This document shows positions 1-6,495 of a DNA stretch of 13,176 bases, piece after piece (position 1 is the stretch's first letter; every line of letters starts with the position of its first letter). The stretch is taken from assembly GCA_020741375.1 (NCBI GenBank), contig DYZF01000047.1, positions 1 to 13,176 of the forward strand. Direction: 5' to 3'. The DNA comes from Tessaracoccus flavescens. GTDB lineage: Bacteria > Actinomycetota > Actinomycetes > Propionibacteriales > Propionibacteriaceae. The notes below the pieces were generated by a model that saw only the letters and a program-made list of their open reading frames with translations, searched no databases and was not told the DNA's origin. Made by a program: the position numbers and the translations under genes.

Positions 1-896
1 AGATGGACGGCGCGATCCTCGTTGTCGCCGCCACCGACGGCCCGATGGCTCAGACCCACGAGCACATCCTCCTGGCTCGCCAGGTTGGCGTGCCCGCCAT
101 GGTCGTCGCCCTCAACAAGTGCGACATGATCGACGAAGGCGATGCCGACCTCATCGACCTGGTTGAGATGGAGCTCGACGAGATCCTCTCCGCCCAGGGC
201 TTCGAGGACACCAAGATCGTCCGCGTTGCTGCCTTCCCCGCCCTGAACGGCGAAGAGAAGTGGGCCAAGACCATCCTCGAGCTCATGGACGCCGTGGACG
301 AGTACATCCCGCAGCCCGAGCGCGACACCGACAAGCCGTTCCTGATGTCCGTTGAGGACGTCTTCACGATCACCGGTCGTGGCACCGTCATCACCGGTCG
401 TATCGAGCGCGGCATCGTCAAGACCGGCGACACCGTCGACATCGTGGGCATCCGCGACGACAAGCAGACCTCCACCGTCACCGGTGTCGAGATGTTCCGC
501 AAGATCCTCGACGAGGGTCGCGCTGGCGAGAACGTCGGCCTGCTGCTCCGTGGCACCAAGAAGGAAGACGTGGAGCGCGGCATGGTTGTCATCAAGCCGG
601 GTTCGACCACGCCTCACACCGACTTCGAGGCCAACGTCTACGTGCTGAACAAGGAAGAGGGTGGCCGTCACAAGCCGTTCTTCTCGAACTACTCTCCTCA
701 GTTCTACTTCCGCACCACCGACGTGACCGGCGTTGTCCAGCTCCCCGCTGGCACCGAGATGGTCATGCCTGGCGACAACACCGAGATGACCGTTCACCTG
801 AACAAGCCGATCGCCATGGAGGAGAACCTCAAGTTCGCCATCCGTGAGGGCGGCCGCACCGTTGGTGCAGGTAACGTCACCAAGATCCTCAAGTGA
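1..896 (+). CDS. tuf: Elongation factor Tu, 3' part (5' end outside window)
   Basis: EF-Tu is the GTPase that carries aminoacyl-tRNA to the ribosomal A site. The reading frame is open at the left edge, and the first whole codon is at base 3. The 297 visible residues match the family from about residue 98, so the P-loop and switch regions lie outside the window. The G4 motif NKCD is at visible residues 38-41. The G5 region reads VAAFPAL where many EF-Tus have SALKAL. Domains 2 and 3 follow, with hallmarks such as [36 protein letters not shown] and [13 protein letters not shown]. The protein ends in ILK with TGA at 894-896. Domain 3 has YSPQFYFR where YRPQFYFR is usual. A strong terminator follows 18 bases after the stop, so tuf probably ends its operon. 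Identity is certain; whether a second tuf exists cannot be seen. Confidence 0.97.
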   Translation, partial: MDGAILVVAATDGPMAQTHEHILLARQVGVPAMVVALNKCDMIDEGDADLIDLVEMELDEILSAQGFEDTKIVRVAAFPALNGEEKWAKTILELMDAVDEYIPQPERDTDKPFLMSVEDVFTITGRGTVITGRIERGIVKTGDTVDIVGIRDDKQTSTVTGVEMFRKILDEGRAGENVGLLLRGTKKEDVERGMVVIKPGSTTPHTDFEANVYVLNKEEGGRHKPFFSNYSPQFYFRTTDVTGVVQLPAGTEMVMPGDNTEMTVHLNKPIAMEENLKFAIREGGRTVGAGNVTKILK

Positions 897-914
897 TCTA
901 ACGGCTAAAGCCTC

Positions 915-960
915 AAGGAGGGCCGCTCAGCGAAAGCTGGGCGGCCCTCCTTGCTTTGTT
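915..960 (+). terminator. Strong intrinsic terminator of tuf
   Basis: The arms at 915-926 and 941-952 are exact reverse complements (12 bp). The stem continues inward through 927-931 with 936-940 (one G-U pair) to a GAAA tetraloop at 932-935 closed by C-G. This gives a 17-bp helix with a GNRA loop, followed by a T-rich tract (gctttgtt). It starts 18 bases after the tuf stop. Such a stable terminator suits a very highly transcribed gene. The stem is symmetrical, but only the plus strand has a U-tract on the correct side. Confidence 0.93.
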
Positions 961-988
961 CGACGCGCCGTCGTGCCCTGTCGCCGTC

Positions 989-1004
989 GGCAGGTTCGCC
1001 TGCC
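989..1004. other. Six-bp hairpin with TTCG tetraloop
   Basis: GGCAGG (989-994) and CCTGCC (999-1004) pair perfectly around TTCG (995-998), the very stable UUCG tetraloop when read on the plus strand. There is no U-tract beyond it. It could be a back-up stop after the tuf terminator or a chance structure. A second short inverted pair nearby is TTCGCCT (1013-1019) with AGGCGAA (1032-1038). Confidence 0.4.
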
Positions 1005-1031
1005 TTGGTCACTTCGCCTCCCATGCATGAC

Positions 1032-1150
1032 AGGCGAAAGGCCTTAGCGCAGGCGGAAAGGGGCTAAGAGAGGCGAAACGGGGCTAAGGCAGGCCAAACG
1101 GGGCTGGGGTAGGCGGAAACAGGCCCAAGGCGGGCGAATCCGCCCGAGGG
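1032..1150. repeat. Degenerate 20-base tandem repeat, about six units
   Basis: Units start at 1032 (19 bases), 1051, 1071, 1091, 1111 and a decayed one at 1131. The core is AGGCGRAAMGGGGCTAAG on the plus strand. Units at 1051 and 1071, and units at 1071 and 1091, each agree at 16 of 20 positions by eye. The array fills the space just downstream of the glnS stop and lies between converging tuf and glnS transcription. The 20-base period is not a codon multiple, and neither strand gives a credible gene. Together with the hairpins to its left this accounts for the gene-free stretch 897-1166. Confidence 0.75.
1131..1146 (-). terminator. Possible hairpin terminator of glnS
   Basis: CGGGCG (1131-1136) and CGCCCG (1141-1146) pair perfectly with a 4-base loop, about 20 bases beyond the glnS stop. 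GC-rich stems without a clear U-tract are common at actinobacterial 3' ends. It overlaps the last decayed unit of the tandem repeat, so it may be a by-product of that array. Confidence 0.3.
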
Positions 1151-1166
1151 CGGGCGAGGCGTGGGG

Positions 1167-2849
1167 TCAGCCGCGCTTCTGGATGGCCGCCCACTCGTCG
1201 CGGAGGCCCACCGTGCGGTGGAACAGCATCCGCTCGTCGAGGTCCGCGGCGAAGTAGCCGAGCCGCTCGAACTGAACCACCTCGCCCGGGGTCACGTCGG
1301 CCAGAGCGGCCTCCACCTTGCAGTCGGTGAGCAACTCCCGGGAGTTGGGGTTCACGTCGTCCAGCGGCTCGCCAGTGGCCTCTCCGGGCACCTCCGCGGA
1401 GAACAGGCGCTCGTACAGGGCGACGGTGGCGTCGACGGCATGCGGCGCCGACACCCAGTGCATCGTCGACTTCACGCGGCGACCGTCAGGCTCGTTACCG
1501 CCCTTGGTCTCGGGATCGTAGGTGGCCAGCACCTCGACGACGTTGCCGTCGTCGTCCTTCACCACGTCGGTGGCAGTCACGAAGTAGGCGCCGCGCAGGC
1601 GGACCTCACGGCCGGGGGAGAGGCGGAAGTACTTCGGCGGGGGAACCTCCTGGAAGTCCTCCTGCTCAATGAACAGCTCGCCGGTGAACGCCACCTGACG
1701 GGTGCCGTCCTCCTCGCGCTCCGGGTTGTTGCCGATCTCGAAGTACTCCACGACGGGGTTGCCGTCGTCGTCCTTCGGCCAGTTGGTGAGCGTCAGCTTC
1801 AGGGGGCGCAGCACGGCCATGCGGCGCTGGGCGTTGGCGTTGAGGTCGCGGCGAACGTACGACTCCAGGGCCTCGATCGACTGGCGCGAGTTGGTGCGCG
1901 TGGTGCCGATTTCGCGGCAGAACGTACGGATCGCGGCGGCGGGGTAGCCGCGACGGCGAAGGCCGCCGATCGTCGGCATCCGGGCGTCGTCCCAGCCGTC
2001 GACGACGCCGTCCATGACCAGTTTGGCCAGACGGCGCTTCGACGTCACCGTGTGGGTGAACTCGAGGCGCGCGAACTCGTACTGGCGCGGCGCGTTGTCT
2101 ACCTCGAGCTGCTCGAGGAACCAGTCGTACAGGGGGCGATGCGATTCGAACTCGAGCGTGCACAGCGAGTGCGTCACGCCCTCGATGGCGTCGGACTGTC
2201 CGTGGGCCCAGTCGTAGGTGGGGTAGATCGGCCACTCGTCGCCGGTGCGGTGGTGGTGCACCTTGCGGATCCGGTACATGATCGGATCACGCAGCTGCAT
2301 GTTCTCGTGGTTCATGTCGATCTTCGCGCGGAGCACACGGGAGCCCTCGGCGAACTCGCCGGCGCGCATGCGGCGGAAGAGGTTCAAGTTCTCCTCCGGC
2401 TCGCGGTCGCGGAAGGGGGAGTTGGTGCCCGGCTTGCCGAAGCCGCCTCGACCGGCCGAGATCGCCTCACTGTCCTGATCGTCGACGTAGGCCACCCCGG
2501 CCTCGATGAGCTGCTCGGCCCACTCGTACAGCTGACCGAAGTAATCGGAGGCGTAGCGCACCTCAGCGGGCTCGTAGCCCAACCATTCGATGTCGGAGAT
2601 GATGCCGTCGACGAAGCTCGTGTCCTCGGTTTCCGGGTTGGTGTCGTCGAGGCGAAGGATGCAGATGCCGCCGAAATCCGCCGCGACCCCGAAGTCGACG
2701 ACGATGGCCTTGGCGTGGCCGATGTGCAGGAACCCGTTGGGCTCGGGTGGGAACCTCGTCTGCACGCGCCCTCCGCGCTTGCCCTGCTCGACGTCGCTGC
2801 GCACGGCGTCGTAAATGAAGTTGGAGGGCATGGCGGATGGCTCAGTCAT
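1167..2849 (-). CDS. glnS: Glutaminyl-tRNA synthetase
   Basis: Class I aminoacyl-tRNA synthetase that charges tRNA-Gln directly with glutamine in the cytoplasm. With the ATG at 2849 the protein has 560 residues, close to the E. coli enzyme. The HIGH motif (PPEPNG.LHIGHAK) is at residues 42-45. The KMSKS-like loop TSKRR is at about 269-273, followed by the GlnRS signature GWDD.RMPTI.GLRRRGY. The C-terminal anticodon-binding beta-barrel region is complete (for example DLNANAQRRMAVL), and there is no YqeY-type extension. The ORF extends upstream to a GTG at 2876. I prefer 2849 because MTEPSAMPSNF aligns with the usual N-terminus and a TAACTT box lies 7 bases before it. No Shine-Dalgarno is visible. 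It is the last gene of a minus-strand run after a DUF4112 gene, 52 bases downstream. Many actinobacteria use the GatCAB transamidation route instead, so a dedicated GlnRS is notable. Confidence 0.95.
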   Translation of the reverse strand: MTEPSAMPSNFIYDAVRSDVEQGKRGGRVQTRFPPEPNGFLHIGHAKAIVVDFGVAADFGGICILRLDDTNPETEDTSFVDGIISDIEWLGYEPAEVRYASDYFGQLYEWAEQLIEAGVAYVDDQDSEAISAGRGGFGKPGTNSPFRDREPEENLNLFRRMRAGEFAEGSRVLRAKIDMNHENMQLRDPIMYRIRKVHHHRTGDEWPIYPTYDWAHGQSDAIEGVTHSLCTLEFESHRPLYDWFLEQLEVDNAPRQYEFARLEFTHTVTSKRRLAKLVMDGVVDGWDDARMPTIGGLRRRGYPAAAIRTFCREIGTTRTNSRQSIEALESYVRRDLNANAQRRMAVLRPLKLTLTNWPKDDDGNPVVEYFEIGNNPEREEDGTRQVAFTGELFIEQEDFQEVPPPKYFRLSPGREVRLRGAYFVTATDVVKDDDGNVVEVLATYDPETKGGNEPDGRRVKSTMHWVSAPHAVDATVALYERLFSAEVPGEATGEPLDDVNPNSRELLTDCKVEAALADVTPGEVVQFERLGYFAADLDERMLFHRTVGLRDEWAAIQKRG

Positions 2850-2856
2850 GGAGGTC

Positions 2857-2862
2857 AAGTTA
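2857..2862 (-). promoter_or_regulatory. Candidate -10 box of glnS (leaderless)
   Basis: TAACTT on the minus strand ends 7 bases before the ATG at 2849, so transcription would begin at or next to the start codon. No good -35 is seen 16-18 bases further upstream. This is a weak call made stronger by the same arrangement at other genes here. Confidence 0.35.
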
Positions 2863-2901
2863 GCACGCTCAGCCACGCGGCGGCAGGCGGCTGGCGGTGG
2901 G

Positions 2902-3504
2902 CTAACGCGGCTGGTTCAGCAGGGCATCCAAGCCGAGGATGATGACGATCGGAATGGCGATCAGCACGGCCAGAACCAGAGCCACCAGTGCACCGACGGC
3001 GATCCAATACTTGACCGATGCCCTCTTCACCAACTCGCGGTTCTCGATGGTCCGGTTGAGGAGCCGCAGGTTCTTCTTGTTGGACCGGTAGGCGATGTCG
3101 AAGAAGGCGCCGACGAACGGCACCATGCCGAGCAGCCAGTCGATGATGGAGTTGCCCACCATGCGGCTGATCACCGAGACGGGGGCGCGGAGTCGGATGG
3201 CGTCGAGCAGCACCACGCCACCGAACGCGGCGCCCACCGCGGTGCCGGCCCAGGGGACCAGCGACAAGATGGGATCGACGCCCACGCGCACCTTGGTGCC
3301 GGGCACCTGCACGAGATCGTCGAGCACATAGGAGAACGTCCGCGTCAGCTTTGCCGGCGTCGGGAGTTTCCCACCCTGGAGATCCTGCTTCAGCTTGTCG
3401 CGCTGCGCCTTGATCTTGGGGTCCGTGCTGCTGCCCGCCAGTGCCTCCTCGGCGGCCTTACGGGCGCGCTCCAAGGCGGAGTTGGGGCTGGGCTCGATCG
3501 TCAT
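2902..3504 (-). CDS. DUF4112 family membrane protein
   Basis: A 200-residue protein of unknown biochemical role. Residues about 75-155 look like DUF4112: a glycine- and proline-rich double segment (DPILSLVPWAGTAVG, then SIIDWLLGMVPFVGAFFD) followed by the basic patch RSNKKNLRLL. These segments are hydrophobic enough to associate with the membrane. A clear transmembrane helix spans about 167-190 (alanine, valine, leucine and isoleucine). The N-terminal 50 residues are charged and probably cytoplasmic. The ATG at 3504 lacks an obvious Shine-Dalgarno. The gene starts 38 bases after the upstream lipoprotein stop, with a 7-bp hairpin in that gap, and lies 52 bases before glnS. Co-transcription with the lipoprotein is likely but unproven. 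The family assignment is from motif memory. Confidence 0.82.
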   Translation of the reverse strand: MTIEPSPNSALERARKAAEEALAGSSTDPKIKAQRDKLKQDLQGGKLPTPAKLTRTFSYVLDDLVQVPGTKVRVGVDPILSLVPWAGTAVGAAFGGVVLLDAIRLRAPVSVISRMVGNSIIDWLLGMVPFVGAFFDIAYRSNKKNLRLLNRTIENRELVKRASVKYWIAVGALVALVLAVLIAIPIVIILGLDALLNQPR

Positions 3505-3514
3505 GGGATCAAGA

Positions 3515-3533
3515 ATGCCGTAGCCAACGGCAT
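3515..3533 (-). other. Seven-bp hairpin between lipoprotein and DUF4112 genes
   Basis: ATGCCGT (3515-3521) and ACGGCAT (3527-3533) are perfect reverse complements around a 5-base loop. On the transcribed minus strand the hairpin is followed by the fairly U-rich TCTTGAT. It fills half of the 38-base gap, so it could be a weak terminator or attenuator, an RNA-processing site, or an operator. Confidence 0.45.
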
Positions 3534-3542
3534 CTGCGCGGA

Positions 3543-4976
3543 TTAGCTCGCCGGCAGCAGAATCCGCGTCACGTTGGTGTCGTCGTTGCGGGCCACGATG
3601 ATGCCGTCGACGATCCGCACGTCGCCCACGCCTGCGGCACGGAAGCCCGGGATCTCTTCGGCGGTCTCGCCGGAGAACAGCTTGCCGTCGGTGTAGACCA
3701 CAACCTTGCCGTCGACGGAGATCGTCTCGATGTCGCCCTCGGGCAGCGGCGTGCCGTTCTTGGCGACGAGGGCTGGGTTGCTGGAGAACGACGCCGGGTC
3801 GCTCTGCAGGAGGAAGGTTCCGTCGGGGCCGTAGGCGTACGTGATATTGAAGTCGTCGCCCTCAAGAGTGACGTCGGCCAGCGCCGGCAGCGCCCGGGAG
3901 GGGACGATCGAGGCGGTGTAGCCAGGGTCTGATACTTCGTTGCCGACATAGTCGAAGTAGGCCGGCGTTAGCCCGGAGATGCCGCTGTAGACGTCGTGGT
4001 AGAAGCTAGCCAAGTAGCGCCCACCCGCGTTCGAGGCCGCACCCTCGCCGGTGGCGCGATCGAAGCTGTACACGCCGTTGGTGCCGGCCATGATGGCCAC
4101 GCGGTTTCCGGCCACGAGCCCGATCGGCGTGGCGACGTGGTCGACGCCGGTGCGGTGCAGCCAGATGCCTTGACCCTTGGCGTTGATCGCCAGCATGGTG
4201 ACCTCGCCGAAGGCCATGTCGGATTCGAAGTTGTTGATGGAGAAGTAGCCGGCCTTGTCGTCGGCGGCCACGAACCGGATCGTGCGGGCTCGCAGTTCCA
4301 TGCCCGTGATTTTCGCGGTGACCTTTCCGGTGCCCAGATCCAGGAAGACCATGGGGACCGACTTGCCGGCCTGCACCAGTTCGCCGGGCTTCATCGAATC
4401 GCCGCACAGGGCGATGCCGTTCCACGTGCCCTCGGAGCAGCCGTGGGCCGGATAGGTCCAGACCTGTTCGCCGGTGGCTACGGAGATGCCCACGATCCCC
4501 TCGGTGCCGCCGTAGGCGAAGACCTTGCCGTCGGCGGACCGTCCGACGAGGTCGACGAAGTCTTCGACCCGCGCGATGGTCGCGTTGCCGCCTTCGTAGC
4601 CGGCGGCCGCCCATTCGCCCTCGTCGGCGTGCATCGTGATCTGGGGGAGCGACGGGTAAGGGGAGGGGAATGCCTTCGGCCCGCCGATGTCGCCGCCGCC
4701 GATCGCATCGACCTCCGCCTGCATCGACGCCAGCCACTCGTCGATCTCCTCTTGGCTCATCGTCGACAAGTCCGGGAAGGCATCCGGATCGAGTGGATCC
4801 GCCGTCTCTGCCGCGGTGGAGGGGGCGGCGGACGTGGCGACAGCGGGCGTCGGGCCAGCTGCGCTCGGGGAAGGAGCGCTGCTGGAGCCCTCACCTCCAC
4901 CACAGGAGACCAGCAGGAGCGAGGCCGCGAGGTAGGCGGCGGTGAGTCCGAATCGATTGCGCGAGGTGAGGCTCAT
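3543..4976 (-). CDS. Secreted lipoprotein with PQQ-like beta-propeller repeats
   Basis: A 477-residue predicted lipoprotein. The N-terminus has a basic stretch (SRNR) and a hydrophobic core ending in the lipobox LVSC, with Cys25 as the lipidation site. A Ser/Pro/Ala-rich low-complexity tether runs about 26-60, then an acidic helix (SQEEIDEWLASMQAEVD). From about residue 130 the chain is built of short beta repeats with PQQ-propeller-like turns: SVATGEQVWTYP, LDLGTGKVTAKI and FDRATGEG. Cys180 and Cys191 are close together and could form a disulfide outside the membrane. No catalytic residues are recognisable, so it may be a binding or scaffold protein, as BamB-like propellers are. The ATG at 4976 has AGGGTGAG just upstream, usable as a Shine-Dalgarno. 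It is divergent from gltX and probably heads the run through DUF4112 to glnS. Its substrate or partner is unknown. Confidence 0.85.
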   Translation of the reverse strand: MSLTSRNRFGLTAAYLAASLLLVSCGGGEGSSSAPSPSAAGPTPAVATSAAPSTAAETADPLDPDAFPDLSTMSQEEIDEWLASMQAEVDAIGGGDIGGPKAFPSPYPSLPQITMHADEGEWAAAGYEGGNATIARVEDFVDLVGRSADGKVFAYGGTEGIVGISVATGEQVWTYPAHGCSEGTWNGIALCGDSMKPGELVQAGKSVPMVFLDLGTGKVTAKITGMELRARTIRFVAADDKAGYFSINNFESDMAFGEVTMLAINAKGQGIWLHRTGVDHVATPIGLVAGNRVAIMAGTNGVYSFDRATGEGAASNAGGRYLASFYHDVYSGISGLTPAYFDYVGNEVSDPGYTASIVPSRALPALADVTLEGDDFNITYAYGPDGTFLLQSDPASFSSNPALVAKNGTPLPEGDIETISVDGKVVVYTDGKLFSGETAEEIPGFRAAGVGDVRIVDGIIVARNDDTNVTRILLPAS

Positions 4977-5031
4977 GCGCTCACCCTAGCGTTGGCCGGT
5001 CCAGCGCCCACCGCCCTAGACTGAGGGCACT
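4977..5031. promoter_or_regulatory. Divergent promoter region, lipoprotein and gltX
   Basis: Only 55 bases separate the two start codons. For gltX, TAGACT (5017-5022) is a credible -10 nine bases before the ATG, with a weak TTGGCC at 4992-4997 as a possible -35 (19-base spacer). GAGGG at 5023-5027 might instead act as a closely spaced Shine-Dalgarno. For the minus-strand gene, AGGGTGAG next to the ATG is either a Shine-Dalgarno or, read as TAGGGT, a -10 six bases from the start. Confidence 0.5.
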
Positions 5032-6480
5032 ATGACTGAACTCGCTCCCGCCCGCACCCGCGTCGCCCCGTCGCCCACCGGAGACCCCCACGTCGGCACC
5101 GCCTTCATGGCCCTGTTCGACCTTGCCTGGGCCCGCAAGACTGGCGGCGCGTTCGTGCTGCGGATTGAGGACACGGACCAGAACCGGCTCGTCGAGGGCT
5201 CGGAGCAGCAGATCTACGATTCCCTTGCGTGGCTGGGCCTGCAGCCCGACGAGGGCCCGCACGTCGGCGGGGAGCACGGCCCCTACCGCCAGTCCGAGCG
5301 GCTGGACACCTACCGTCCCTACGTCGACCAACTGATCGAGGCCGGCCACGCCTACTACTGCTGGTGCTCGTCGGAGCGGTTGAGCGAGCTCCGCAAGGAG
5401 CAGGAGGCGCAGAAGCTGTCGGTGACCGGCTACGACCGCCTGTGCGTCGGCAAGACCCGCGAAGAGCGCGCCGCGCTGCCCGGCTTCTCGGAGACCCCCG
5501 TCGTGAGGATGCTCATCCCCGACGACGTGCCGCTCGAGTTCGACGACATCGTCCGCGGCACCGTCAAGGCGCCCCGCCCCGACGATCAGGTCATCCTCAA
5601 GGCCGACGGCTTCCCGACCTACCACATGGCCGTCGTGGTCGACGATCACCTCATGGGCATCAACACCGTCGTGCGCGGCGAGGAGTGGATCTCGTCCACC
5701 CCCAAGCACGTGCTGCTCTACCAGTGGCTCGGCTGGGAGCTCCCGCAGTTCGCGCACATGCCGCTGCTGCGCAACACCGACAAGTCGAAGATCTCCAAGC
5801 GGAAGAACCCTGCCGCCCGCCTCATGTGGTTCAAGGAGGAGGGCTACCTCCCCGAGGCCGTGCGCAACTTCCTCCAGTTGCTGGGCTACGCCGGCGACGA
5901 CGAGAACGAAGTGAAGAGCTTCGACGAGTTCGTCGACGAGTTCTCCTGGTCCAAGGTCAACACCGTCGGCCCGATCTTCGATCTGAAGAAGCTCGACTGG
6001 CTCAACGGACACTACATCCGCTCGCTGAGCGCCGAGGAACTGGCTGATCGGATCATCGAGTTCGAACAGGGCAAGTGGTCGCCGACGCCCCAGCAGGTGG
6101 ACGTGCTGCGTCAGGCCGTGCCCATCATCCAAGAGCGGTTGGTGCTCCTGAAGGACGCCCTGCCTCAGCTGGATTACCTGTTCGCCGAGTCCGTCACTCC
6201 GGAGGAGGACGCCGTCGCTGCTCTCAACGACGACGCGGGAGCCGTGCTGGACGCCGCGATCGCCGTGACTGAGTCGGTGGCGTTCGACGCAGAGTCGATT
6301 CAGGCCGGTCTGCGCGAGCGCATCGTCGAGGGCATGGGGATCAAGCCCAAGTTCGCCTTCGCGCCGATTCGCGTCGCCGTGTCCGGCCGCCGGGTGTCCC
6401 CGCCGCTGTTCGAATCGATGGAGATCCTCGGCCGCGACGCCACGCTGGCCAGGCTGAAGGCCCTGCGCGCCTCGCTCTAG
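5032..6480 (+). CDS. gltX: Glutamyl-tRNA synthetase
   Basis: Class I synthetase that activates glutamate and charges tRNA-Glu. In organisms lacking GlnRS it also mischarges tRNA-Gln. The 482-residue protein has normal bacterial length. The HIGH-type signature APSPTGDPHVGT is at residues 12-23, with RIEDTDQNR shortly after, and the KMSKS-type loop KISKR is at 253-257. The WCSSERL segment (the zinc or SWIM region in relatives) and the C-terminal anticodon-binding helical domain are present through the end. The ATG at 5032 gives the standard MTELAPARTRVAPSPTG start. A TAGACT -10 nine bases upstream suggests a very short or absent leader. It converges on the malic enzyme gene with 15 bases between the stops and no obvious terminator there. 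Whether it discriminates against tRNA-Gln, as expected beside a GlnRS, cannot be read directly. Confidence 0.97.
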   Translation: MTELAPARTRVAPSPTGDPHVGTAFMALFDLAWARKTGGAFVLRIEDTDQNRLVEGSEQQIYDSLAWLGLQPDEGPHVGGEHGPYRQSERLDTYRPYVDQLIEAGHAYYCWCSSERLSELRKEQEAQKLSVTGYDRLCVGKTREERAALPGFSETPVVRMLIPDDVPLEFDDIVRGTVKAPRPDDQVILKADGFPTYHMAVVVDDHLMGINTVVRGEEWISSTPKHVLLYQWLGWELPQFAHMPLLRNTDKSKISKRKNPAARLMWFKEEGYLPEAVRNFLQLLGYAGDDENEVKSFDEFVDEFSWSKVNTVGPIFDLKKLDWLNGHYIRSLSAEELADRIIEFEQGKWSPTPQQVDVLRQAVPIIQERLVLLKDALPQLDYLFAESVTPEEDAVAALNDDAGAVLDAAIAVTESVAFDAESIQAGLRERIVEGMGIKPKFAFAPIRVAVSGRRVSPPLFESMEILGRDATLARLKALRASL

Positions 6481-6495
6481 GGCCAGGCTCAGCGC

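Noticed and set aside
844..1047. A small plus-strand ORF over the tuf 3' end and terminator
   Set aside because: It is a frame-shifted reading of tuf that runs through a strong terminator and has an Arg-rich random-looking product.
1032..1150. The tandem repeat as a CRISPR array
   Set aside because: Units abut with no unique spacers, the repeat is only 20 bases and degenerate, and no cas gene is present.
1161..2942. A 593-codon open frame on the plus strand opposite glnS
   Set aside because: It mirrors glnS almost end to end, its His/Val/Gly/Ala-rich translation has no recognisable domain, and such antisense frames are expected in GC-rich coding DNA.
4981..6132. A 383-codon open frame on the minus strand opposite gltX
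   Set aside because: Antisense shadow of gltX, which has all its catalytic motifs on the plus strand; it would also overlap the divergent promoter.
6481..6495. Bidirectional terminator between gltX and the malic enzyme gene
   Set aside because: The 15-base gap holds no stem of useful length and no T-run on either strand.
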